A DNA stretch of 40,146 nucleotides, from NCBI RefSeq assembly GCF_010548145.1, contig NZ_JAAGLN010000041.1, forward strand, positions 1 to 40,146, given 5' to 3'. Made by a program: the position numbers and the translations under genes. Shown here piece after piece: positions 30,610 through 37,899 of the stretch; positions within the stretch are counted from its first letter, which is position 1, and each line of letters begins with the position of its first letter. Source of the stretch: Streptomyces sp. SID10853. Its GTDB lineage: Bacteria > Actinomycetota > Actinomycetes > Streptomycetales > Streptomycetaceae. The notes under the pieces are model-generated. The model did not search any database. It had not been told where the DNA came from and saw nothing but the letters and a program-made list of their open reading frames with translations.

Positions 30610-31887
30610 CTACGCGGTCGGCCCGTCGCCCGGCCGCAAGGTGAGCAGCGTGATCTCGCTCGGTGCGAAGACCCGGAAGGGCGGCCCCCAGAAGCCGGTG
30701 CCCCGGCTGGTGTAGAGCTGGGTGCGCTCGCCGTGCCGGCTCAGGCCCCGCACCACCGGCTGATCGATCCGTACGAGGAAGTTGAACGGCCAGATCTGGC
30801 CACCGTGCGTGTGCCCGGAGACCTGCAGATCGATGCCGGCCGCAGCGGCCTGTCCGACGTACTTGGGCTGGTGGGCGACGAGCAGGACCGGCCGCTCCGG
30901 GGCCGCCCCCGCCAGCGCGTCGACCAGGTTCGCCCGGTGCCCGGCCAGCCCGGAGGACTCCGCGGTCACGTCGTCCACACCGGCCAGGACGAGGGCGTCA
31001 CCGCCGCGCTCCACCAGGACGTGGCGGTTGTGCAGCGGCTCCCAGCCCAGTTCCGCCATCCGGTCCAGCCAGCCCTGCGCCTCCCCGAAGTACTCGTGGT
31101 TCCCCGTGACATAGACCTTCGCGAGCCGTGACCGGATCGTCCCGAGGGGCGCGGACTGCTCCCGGCGCTGAGTGGGGGTGCCGTCGGCGATGTCGCCCGC
31201 GTGGATCACGATGTCCGCGTCGAGTGCGTTGACGGCCCCGGCGACCCGCGCCGACCAGCCGGCCCGGTCGATCGGCCCGTAGTGGGTGTCGGCCAGCACC
31301 ACGACACGGGTTCCGTCCAGACCGCCGCCGAGCCGGGGGACGTGCACGTCCAGCTGCCTCACCCGCGGCACGCGCATGGCCTCGTGGTGTCCCCACGCCA
31401 GCAGCACGGCGGAGATCACGGCGACGGCCACGGCAATGCTCCTGGCCCGCCCGGCGCCGCCGACGCCGAGCCCGATCAGTACGAGGTGCAGCAGGCCGCC
31501 CAGCGCCGACCAGGTGAACAGCACCCAGACCACCCCGAGGGTGGTGTCCGCGACACGGGCCGCGCGGTCGGCCCGCCGCTGTCCGTGCCCCGCGGCCATG
31601 AGGAAGGGGAAGGAGACCAGCCAGGCGGCGAAGACGACCGTGCCGGCGAGGAAGACCGGGAACGGCCAGCCGGTTCCGGAGGCGAACAGCGTCCACCAGG
31701 GCAGGAAGAACAGCAGCAGGAGGACGAGCAGGACCACGCCCCCGCCCAGCCGCCGGCGCAGGGACCGCGGAGGGCGCGGGCTGCCGGACGACCGGACGCC
31801 GTCCTCCGACGGCGACCCCGCTTCTGCCTGCACCTCCACCTCTGGTTCCGGCTCCGACTCCGCCCGGATGGATTCGCTGTCTGCCAC
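30610..31887 (-). CDS. membrane-bound metallophosphoesterase
   Basis: Start chosen at the GTG at 31887, with GAGGGG seven bases upstream (425 residues). An acidic Glu/Pro/Ser tail precedes four TM helices (about residues 50-180). The calcineurin-like catalytic domain has VVVLADTHYGPIDRAG, IVIHAGDIADG, VTGNHEYFGEA, VLLVAHQPKY and GHTHGGQIWPF, so all five metal-binding blocks are intact. It resembles the YaeI/YkuE group that cleaves lipid-linked pyrophosphate or phosphodiester groups at the membrane. It converges on the deacetylase with only 21 bases between stops. Confidence 0.88.
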   Translation of the reverse strand: MADSESIRAESEPEPEVEVQAEAGSPSEDGVRSSGSPRPPRSLRRRLGGGVVLLVLLLLFFLPWWTLFASGTGWPFPVFLAGTVVFAAWLVSFPFLMAAGHGQRRADRAARVADTTLGVVWVLFTWSALGGLLHLVLIGLGVGGAGRARSIAVAVAVISAVLLAWGHHEAMRVPRVRQLDVHVPRLGGGLDGTRVVVLADTHYGPIDRAGWSARVAGAVNALDADIVIHAGDIADGTPTQRREQSAPLGTIRSRLAKVYVTGNHEYFGEAQGWLDRMAELGWEPLHNRHVLVERGGDALVLAGVDDVTAESSGLAGHRANLVDALAGAAPERPVLLVAHQPKYVGQAAAAGIDLQVSGHTHGGQIWPFNFLVRIDQPVVRGLSRHGERTQLYTSRGTGFWGPPFRVFAPSEITLLTLRPGDGPTA

Positions 31888-32155
31888 TGCGCTGCCCCTC
31901 ACGTCCGCCCGCCCCCGCCGTCAGTACCCATGGTCCGTCACCCGGCCGCCCGTCACACGGCGCCCCACGGAACGGCCGCACCCTGCTGCGCCGTGACCCG
32001 GCAGGCCGCCGTGCCGCCGACGCTTCAGCCGAAATGGTCACGATCGAGGCAACTGCGGCCAACTCCCCTGTCTCATCGCGTACTTGTGGTGCTCACCGGT
32101 CACGTGGTGCCCTTGTGGCTCACGGGCAACCGACGTCAGGGACAGGACGAGTCTC

Positions 32156-32752
32156 ATGATCAAGCGAATAGCAGCCGTGGCGGCACTGATCCCGGCCATG
32201 CTGGGAGTGACAACCGGTGCCGCTTCGGCGCACCCGGCGCCGCCGAGGGCGACAGCGGCGGTGGTCACTCTGACCTACGACGCCAGCCAGGCCGGGCAGT
32301 GGGCGGACGCGATCACGCAGGGCGTGCAGAACTGGAACGCTGCGGACCACAACGTGCACCTGCAGCCGGCGACCTCGCCCGGCTCGGCCAACTTCGTCTA
32401 CGTGGCGACCAGCGGCTGGCCCCAGACGACACTCGGGCCGATCGTCCCCGGCGGCCGCAGAGGCGAGGTCGAACTGGGCCAGGAAGCGGTCGATGAGGGC
32501 TACGACATGACCCGGGTCGCCGCACACGAAACCGGGCACATCCTCGGACTGCCGGACGACTACAGCGGCCCGTGCTCGGAGCTGATGTCCGGGCACGGCC
32601 CAGGTACGTCGTGCACCAACGCCCAGCCGAGTACGGCAGAGGCCGCCCAGGTCGACCGTAACTACGCGGACGGCGCGGCGGCACTGAGCCCGAAGCAGCA
32701 CAGGACCGTGACCGACGTCTGGCGCGCACCGGCCCTCGCCGGCGCACACTGA
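32156..32752 (+). CDS. snpA: snapalysin (small neutral zinc protease, M7)
   Basis: A 198-residue secreted protease starting at the ATG at 32156. The signal peptide ends with ASA near residue 25. The M7 zinc site is AAHETGHILGLPDDYSGPCS: His124, Glu125 and His128, with Asp134/135 completing the HExxHxxGxxD metal set. The Cys-rich end SELMSGHGPG plus SCTN matches snapalysins, the smallest known metalloproteases, which digest milk and other proteins extracellularly. The LysR-type activator usually divergent from snpA is not present here. Confidence 0.9.
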   Translation: MIKRIAAVAALIPAMLGVTTGAASAHPAPPRATAAVVTLTYDASQAGQWADAITQGVQNWNAADHNVHLQPATSPGSANFVYVATSGWPQTTLGPIVPGGRRGEVELGQEAVDEGYDMTRVAAHETGHILGLPDDYSGPCSELMSGHGPGTSCTNAQPSTAEAAQVDRNYADGAAALSPKQHRTVTDVWRAPALAGAH

Positions 32753-32833
32753 CGAACGGCGGAACCGGACGGCCGGGATGGCCGGGACGACCGGCTGGAG
32801 ACGGCGCAGGGGCGGGCACGCGTCTGCCGACGC

Positions 32834-32872
32834 GAAGCCGAAGCCTCCGACAGGTACGGGGACTTCGGCTTC
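32834..32872 (+). terminator. hairpin downstream of snpA
   Basis: GAAGCCGAAG (32834-32843) pairs with CTTCGGCTTC (32863-32872), 82 bases after the snapalysin stop. There is no T run. Beyond it, GGAGCGGTCGCC-type direct repeats fill about 32920-32965 up to the converging protease gene. Confidence 0.5.
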
Positions 32873-32979
32873 CGGCGTGTCCGGGCACACCGGGAATCGT
32901 CACCGTGGCCCAGCGGACGGAGCGGTCGCCGGTCCGGGCGGAGCGGTCGCCCGGTCCAGTCGGGCGGGGCCGTCGCCGA

Positions 32980-33743
32980 TCACTTCGCGGTGACGCGCTC
33001 GATCCATGCGCGGTGGGCCGTCAGGTCGGTGTGGATGCCGGGACCGGTGGCGCACTCCGGATCGGCGTCGCTGTCGCGGCTGGTTGCCCCGATCAGTTCC
33101 CACCGCCCGGGACGGCCCTTGATCTGCGGCCCGCCGGAGTCGAGGATGCACGCCTGCGCGTTCTTGGTGGGGCTGTCGGTGCACAGCTCGTTGGCCGGGT
33201 TGAAGTTCTCACTGCACCGGCTGTCGGGGACGACCCTGGTGTCCAGTTCCTGCAGACGGATCGGGGGGTCCGGGCACGCGCTGCCGTCCTCGCAGGTCAT
33301 TCCCCAGCCGAGGATCCGGGTGTCGGTACCGGCCGGTGCGGTATCCGTGGCCGGCTTGACCGGCTTCGCGTCCACGGGGTGGTCCAGCTTCATGACGGCC
33401 ACGTCGTCGCGGAACGGCTCGTAGGAGAAGTCCGGATGTGCGATGACCTTGGTGACCTTCGCTCGGGCCCCCTTCGTCCGGTCGTGGTCGCCGACCCGTA
33501 CGGAAAGCTGCTGTGGCTTGACGTTCACCGTGCAGTGCCCGGCGGTCACGATCCAGTCCGGTTTGATCAGGGAGGCTCCGCAGTAGTGATGGCCGTCCTT
33601 CTGAATGCTCACCATGAACGGGTACGGCGAGGTCGCATCGTGGCCTCCGATGATCGCCGACGCCGGCGATGCCACCGCCATGGTGAGCGTGACCGCCCCC
33701 CCCCCGCCATCGCACCCAGTACCGCCCTGCCTCGCTTGCTCAT
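32980..33743 (-). CDS. secreted trypsin-fold serine protease (S1), signal peptide frameshifted at a G10 tract
   Basis: GGAGGACAG precedes the ATG at 33743, which reads MSKRGRAVLGAMAGGG. The C10 run at 33696-33705 (G10 on this strand) then puts the frame out by one. The other frame continues AVTLTMAVASPASA into IIGGHDATSPYPFMVSIQK. With 8 or 11 Gs the two halves would join as a normal Sec signal and protease. The catalytic set is complete: TAGHC, DDVAVMKL and DSGGP. The segment before the Ser is CILDSGGP, with Leu where chymotrypsin has Gly193 of the oxyanion hole and Gln at the specificity position 189. It would be about 255 residues, converging on snpA. Confidence 0.8.
33696..33705. repeat. 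C10 homopolymer tract within the protease signal sequence
   Basis: Ten consecutive C bases occur in coding sequence at the exact point where the reading frame breaks. Such a tract is prone to slipped-strand change and also to sequencing error. Confidence 0.9.
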
Positions 33744-34071
33744 CTGTCCTCCTGTGTCCGTCCGTTGAGGGTTCGGACACCCGTGAAGCTCAAGAGCGGC
33801 CGGCCCCCGGTGACCCGTGCCGTGCCGTGTGGGCTCTCGTACTTCCGGATCCGAACACTCACGTCGGACCCGGCCCGGTCCGACGCACGTCCAGGCTGTC
33901 CCGTCGGGCACCCCCGGCGCGTCACCTTTCCCGCCCGGGCGGACTTGCCCGAAAGTCGTACGCCACGCCCGCCGGGTCATGCCCCGGGACGACCGGGGCC
34001 GTGGGCTACCGGCGACGACGGATCCCGTGGGCGGGCGATGTTGCCCCTGACACGGACGAGTGATGGCGTGA
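33744..34071. other. 328-base gap between the protease and the response-regulator remnant
   Basis: This divergent intergenic region must contain the protease promoter. Short frames here lack coherent composition. I see no tRNA, terminator or repeat that I can support. Confidence 0.4.
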
Positions 34072-34303
34072 GTGACCGTCAAGGTAGTCCCCCCTCGACG
34101 ACGACGAGGTGCTGGTGCGCAAGGGCATCCGGATGATCCTTCACGCCGAGCCGGACATCGAGGTGGTCGCCGAGGGCGATGACGGCTCGGTGGCGGTGGA
34201 CCTGGTGGCCGAGCACCGTCCGGACGTGGTGCTCACCGACATCCAGATGCCCCGCGTCGGCGGCCTGGAGGCCGCCCGCCGGTTCGCGTGCCCGCCGCCT
34301 TGA
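34072..34303 (+). pseudogene. response regulator receiver-domain remnant
   Basis: From a GTG at 34072 the start reads VTVKVV, then breaks at a run of six Cs. The next frame continues LDDDEVLVRKGIRMILHAEP, then DIEVVAEGDDGSVAVDLVAE and DVVLTDIQMPRVGGLEAARR. That includes the acidic pocket and the phosphoacceptor Asp of a NarL/LuxR-type receiver. After EAARR the sequence ends in FACPPP and a stop, so half the receiver and the whole DNA-binding domain are missing. No histidine kinase gene is adjacent. The break at about 34285 coincides with the change to lower-GC sequence. Confidence 0.8.
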
Positions 34304-34647
34304 GCCGGGTGAAGGGGCAGGAAGAGAACGACGAGATCACCTTCGCCGAGCAGGAGATCGACCGAAACTGCCGAGCCGGTGAGGAGGGTCGGTTCGTCAG
34401 CGACGCGGGGCCCATCCGCGACCTTGGGCAGTCGACCGGCGGATTCACCCTGCCTCGGATGCCTGCACAGCGGGCACGCAACTCCACGCTGATCTTGTCC
34501 GTCGAGCGGGCTGCCGCCTCTGCGGCGCTGGGGTGCCCGCCCTGGGAGCTTGGGCCCTGCGCTGAGTGTGGCCAGCTGATGCGCCGTTACGGGAGCCACG
34601 CAGCTATGTTCTGCGGTGTGTGCCGTGCGCTCTTGAACGGTCGGTAG
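34288..34647 (+). CDS. uncharacterised protein with a possible zinc ribbon
   Basis: A 119-residue frame from a GTG at 34288, immediately at the receiver-domain break. It encodes an acidic helix GQEENDEITFAEQEIDRNCR, a Gly/Pro/Arg middle, then ILSVERAAASAALGCPPWEL and a Cys pattern CAEC...CGVC near the end. The four cysteines in two CxxC pairs suggest a small zinc ribbon. Codon use is moderately biased, so it could be a true gene or the truncated end of one. The ribosome-binding site is poor. I do not recognise the family. Confidence 0.4.
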   Translation: MPAALSRVKGQEENDEITFAEQEIDRNCRAGEEGRFVSDAGPIRDLGQSTGGFTLPRMPAQRARNSTLILSVERAAASAALGCPPWELGPCAECGQLMRRYGSHAAMFCGVCRALLNGR

Positions 34648-34885
34648 GCGACGGCGGCCTGCTGGCGGCAACTGCAACAAACGCCGGAGGGCCCCACCGC
34701 AAGCGGTCGGGTCTTCCAGGGCAAGCGAATCGCCCGCGGATTGCACCACAGCGTCACGGACGCTGATATCGCCTGCTGCGAGTCAGCCCTGCGAATGGGC
34801 TGAGCGAACGGCCTGTCTGACGCCGATGCCGACCGGATTTCCATCCAAGGAGTACCGGGCCAGTTTTCACTTCAGCGCCAGCTAT

Positions 34886-35221
34886 TCAATTACCCCGTGT
34901 GAAAATTTCGACGTCTTCGAGAGCGTCTGTCGCAGCGCCGCCGAGTTGCCTGTCCTCAAGCAAGTTTCGAACAGCGGAAATTGCTTGAGGTGACACCTTT
35001 TTGTGGAGTCTGGCAAGGTGTCCCAGTGCAAGGGCTGCGGCCCTGCGGACGTCGGGGTCTGGGTGACCGGCGAAGTGCACGAGCCACTGCTCGACCCAGA
35101 CCCGATCGGCCACGTGCAACGCCGCAGCGACCAGTGCCTCGGAAATCTCGTACGGCTGTCCAGCCTGAAATGTCTGAGCTGCTTCTTCTGCTGTAATACT
35201 GCGGGGAGCTTGGTACTGCAT
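34886..35221 (-). CDS. small HEAT-like helical protein, candidate immunity protein
   Basis: A 111-residue protein; GTGAGG precedes the ATG. The sequence is nearly all helix: SITAEEAAQTFQAGQPYEIS, WVEQWLVHFAGHPDPDVRRA, AALALGHLARLHKKVSPQAI. The HPDPDVRRAAALALGHLAR segment is a canonical HEAT-repeat unit. It lies 50 bases after the toxin-like gene on the same strand. Small helical-repeat proteins placed 3' of a toxin gene are typical immunity proteins in polymorphic toxin loci. That role is inferred from position; the HEAT similarity is seen directly. Confidence 0.75.
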   Translation of the reverse strand: MQYQAPRSITAEEAAQTFQAGQPYEISEALVAAALHVADRVWVEQWLVHFAGHPDPDVRRAAALALGHLARLHKKVSPQAISAVRNLLEDRQLGGAATDALEDVEIFTRGN

Positions 35222-35271
35222 GAGTCCTCACGATCTCGCTCCACTGCTGCAGTGAAGCGAATCCCTGATGG

Positions 35272-36150
35272 TTATTTGATCTTTCCCTTTGCCGTCACTC
35301 GCCCGGCCTTACGCAGGGCGCTCTGCATCTGCTGGCTCAGCTCACCCCACTGTCGAACATGGCCATGATATATCCCGGTTCCATTATGAGTTTCGTCGAA
35401 TACCGCGAATTCGCCAGTCTCTGGGTCTGTTCCGACCCTACGGGTGGTATTCGGATTGAAGCTGATGGAATTCTCCAGCGTTTCCTGTGGGTGTGTTGGT
35501 TCCGGAGCGGCTGTCCCCCGCTGAGTCTGACCGTGTTTCGGCGAAGGTTTGAATACCAAGTCCGGTTCTGCTGTATCACCGCCCTTGTTTCCGTTGGGGC
35601 CGCCTTCGCCCGCACTTCCATCGCCACCCTGGACCGCCAGGAGGACGCCGGCTGTGCCCAAACCAGCGGCTTCGACAGCGGCGACGGATGAGGCGCCGGC
35701 CGCATCCGCGACGATGCCGCCGCCGGCGAGGACCAGGCCGCCGGGCGGGAAGATCATGATCAGGGCGGCCAGCGCGAGGATGGTGAGGGCGATGCCCGCG
35801 TACAGCTCAAGGTTTTGCAGAGCTGCGAGGAGCATCGCGAGGGAGCCGGCGACGTCCCCGTTCAATGGGCTTCCGTGGTAGCGAGCGAAGAGCAGCAGGC
35901 CAGTGGTGGCGGATGCACCGACGGCGGTGAACACCCGCAGCCGCAGGACGGCTTGGGGTTCTGCCAGCGGCTGGCGGGCGGTGGTACGCCAAGCGCGGAG
36001 CAGTAGGGCCAGCTGGATGAGGGCCCAGGCCAGTCCAGCTATGCCGAACCACATGAGCACACGTGGCCCGTTGCCGGTGGTGAAGTACTTCTGGAGGTCT
36101 TTGGTCGCGGTGAACGACCCGATGGCCAGAAAAAGCAGGGAAGGCGTCAT
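35272..36150 (-). CDS. multi-TM protein with a C-terminal polymorphic-toxin-like domain
   Basis: The ATG at 36148-36150 overlaps the stop of the PrsW-like gene (ATGA), so I use it although the frame is open upstream; 292 residues. Hydrophobic segments occur at about 1-13, 31-51, 73-89 and 112-135. A Gly/Ala-rich hydrophobic stretch follows to about 173, like pre-toxin membrane regions, then a disordered Gly/Pro/Thr linker (174-225). The last 67 residues are compact and polar: NPNTTRRVGTDPETGEFAVF, ETHNGTGIYHGHVRQWGELS, QQMQSALRKAGRVTAKGKIK. Such short tails with conserved His/Arg/Trp end many RHS/CDI-type toxins, some with RNase (BECR) folds. I cannot name the family. Confidence 0.72.
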   Translation of the reverse strand: MTPSLLFLAIGSFTATKDLQKYFTTGNGPRVLMWFGIAGLAWALIQLALLLRAWRTTARQPLAEPQAVLRLRVFTAVGASATTGLLLFARYHGSPLNGDVAGSLAMLLAALQNLELYAGIALTILALAALIMIFPPGGLVLAGGGIVADAAGASSVAAVEAAGLGTAGVLLAVQGGDGSAGEGGPNGNKGGDTAEPDLVFKPSPKHGQTQRGTAAPEPTHPQETLENSISFNPNTTRRVGTDPETGEFAVFDETHNGTGIYHGHVRQWGELSQQMQSALRKAGRVTAKGKIK

Positions 36151-37304
36151 GAGGACGAGCGGGACGGCCAGGAGAGGCCAGCGACGTCGCCAACGTTGGG
36201 GCGGATCGTCTTGAGCTGAGTACGTATGCGCGCTGTGTTCCAGGCGTCGGCGTGGTTGGCGGCGTCGATGCGCGCGGCAGTGTTGACGACTGCCTGGTGC
36301 AGCGCTTCGAGCCGTTCGGGGGCGGTGCGTCCGGCGGCGTAGAGGAGGGATCTGCGCATGCGGGCGAAGCGCAGCGCGATGAGCGGTGTCCATGGCGGGC
36401 ACCGGGTGCTGAACGTGGTGAGGGGGCCGATAGCTGCGTTCCCGGTTCGCTCTGCGTTCAGGAGGATGGCAGGCATGGCCTGCTTGCTGCGCTGCAGGTG
36501 GGCGAAGTCGAGGGCCATGGCGATGGCCAGGCAGATCAGCGGCGCGTACGCCACGAGGTCGTTGGCTGTGCCGAGCAGAGAGGTGGCCCAGCTGGGCGGG
36601 TGGGCATCGCGGTTGCCGGTGTAGTTGACCAGGGTGTGGTGGGCCATTGCGTAGGCGATCGGCAGCAGTCCGAGCAGGCGTCGCCAGCCGCGGCTACGCA
36701 GTAGCAGTCCGGCGCCGAGTGCTCCGATGGCTCCCCAGGCGAGGTGGAGGTTGGTGTCCAGGCTGGGTTGGGTGAAGCTGAGGTCCAGGCTGCCCAGCGA
36801 AGCCGGTAGCCAGGTGGTCAGCACGGTGTGCCAGTCGGGTATGTACGTGGAGCTGAGGCTCAGGCCCCCGGAGAGCATCCATCCGCCGTAGGGATACGGG
36901 TCAGCGCGCTGGGCGTCGAGGAGATGGCTGAGGAGTACTTCGTACAGGCCGAGTCCCGCGCCGGTGGCGGCGCCGAGGATTACGTAGTCGGTCAGGCCGA
37001 GTTGGTAGCGGATCTTGATGTTGAGACCTGCGAGCAGTAGTGGTGTGAGTTTGGCGAGCTCCTCCACTACAGGGACGACGGTGTAGCTGCCCCGTCCCAT
37101 GGCTTCGACCAGTGGCTGCGTCGCGCTCGATGCCATCGCGTGGGCGTAGCCGAGTTCGATGAGGGCGGCGACAACTCCGCTGCCGTATATGCCGACGGCG
37201 ACCGTCAGCACCACGGTCGAGAGCCGTAGGGACCTCATCGGCGAGGCGATCAGGGCGAGTTGCAGCACTCCGTAGATCGCTGCCGCGACCATGATGACCG
37301 ACAC
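36147..37304 (-). CDS. PrsW-like intramembrane protease
   Basis: A 385-residue protein from a GTG at 37304 (GGGGGC upstream). It has about eight TM helices and the three sequence blocks of PrsW/CPBP-type glutamic or metallo intramembrane proteases: VVEELAKLTPLLL (EExxK, residues 80-92), GAGLGLYEVLLS with Glu122, and MAHHTLVNYTG with His222/223 and Asn227; TNLHLAWGAIGA (His187) is a further polar site. The C-terminal 100 residues are a cytoplasmic helical tail. PrsW in Bacillus cleaves the anti-sigma factor RsiW. Here the next gene, overlapping by four bases, encodes the toxin-like membrane protein, a plausible substrate. Confidence 0.8.
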   Translation of the reverse strand: MSVIMVAAAIYGVLQLALIASPMRSLRLSTVVLTVAVGIYGSGVVAALIELGYAHAMASSATQPLVEAMGRGSYTVVPVVEELAKLTPLLLAGLNIKIRYQLGLTDYVILGAATGAGLGLYEVLLSHLLDAQRADPYPYGGWMLSGGLSLSSTYIPDWHTVLTTWLPASLGSLDLSFTQPSLDTNLHLAWGAIGALGAGLLLRSRGWRRLLGLLPIAYAMAHHTLVNYTGNRDAHPPSWATSLLGTANDLVAYAPLICLAIAMALDFAHLQRSKQAMPAILLNAERTGNAAIGPLTTFSTRCPPWTPLIALRFARMRRSLLYAAGRTAPERLEALHQAVVNTAARIDAANHADAWNTARIRTQLKTIRPNVGDVAGLSWPSRSSS

Positions 37305-37443
37305 ATGAGCCCCCGTTTGGCCATGGCGTCACGGACAGAAACCACGACATTACAAGACGGGTAAAGGTCGGCTGCAAAGAGGCTGTCAGGACAGGTCCGA
37401 AGCATCCAGCGGGATCGGTCAGCGGTTGCGGCTGGCTGCCGGG

Positions 37444-37899
37444 TCACTCCTCCTGGAGACGGATTGCCATCACGGTCCCGTCGGCACGGATGGACACCGC
37501 GTTCCACTTCCCTGACGAGCTGCGGTCCGGCCACTGTCCTCGGAGGCCGTGCACTTCGCCTCGGTATTCGTTGACGCGCCCGTGGTGGAGATGCGTGTAC
37601 AGGCTCTTCTCGAGTCCGGAGAATGCCTCTACGCGGGTGCCGTTCAGGCGGTAGATGTGGTCGGTGCCGAGGAAGTCGATGCCGTGGATGTGATGCTCTG
37701 CATCTCGCAGTCTGGCCGTGTTGGCATGGACGTCGTGCTGGAAGTGGCGTCGACCTTGCTTCTTGGTCAGGTACTGGGCGGTGGGTTTGCCACCTCCGGT
37801 GAATGCCGTGAGCGTGGCCGCCTCCGTCCGTGCCAGCACAATGTTGAACCAGGCGAAGGAGGCAGACGTGCGGGGGGTGTGGCGGCAGAGAAGCTTCAC
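37444..37899 (-). CDS. uncharacterised 151-residue island protein
   Basis: The frame begins at a GTG at 37899 with no good ribosome-binding site, so the start is uncertain. The protein is basic and His-rich in the middle: GRRHFQHDVHANTARLRDAE, HHIHGIDFLGTDHIYRLNGT, and YTHLHHGRVNEYRGEVHGLR. It ends SIRADGTVMAIRLQEE. Segments alternate beta and loop. I recognise no family. It is the first gene of the island on the minus strand, 139 bases upstream of the PrsW-like gene, and might be part of the same system. Confidence 0.5.
   Translation of the reverse strand: MKLLCRHTPRTSASFAWFNIVLARTEAATLTAFTGGGKPTAQYLTKKQGRRHFQHDVHANTARLRDAEHHIHGIDFLGTDHIYRLNGTRVEAFSGLEKSLYTHLHHGRVNEYRGEVHGLRGQWPDRSSSGKWNAVSIRADGTVMAIRLQEE

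Noticed and set aside
34587..34844. 85-codon minus-strand frame in the gap 34648-34885
   Set aside because: No motif, weak codon bias, and it overlaps the end of the better plus-strand frame.
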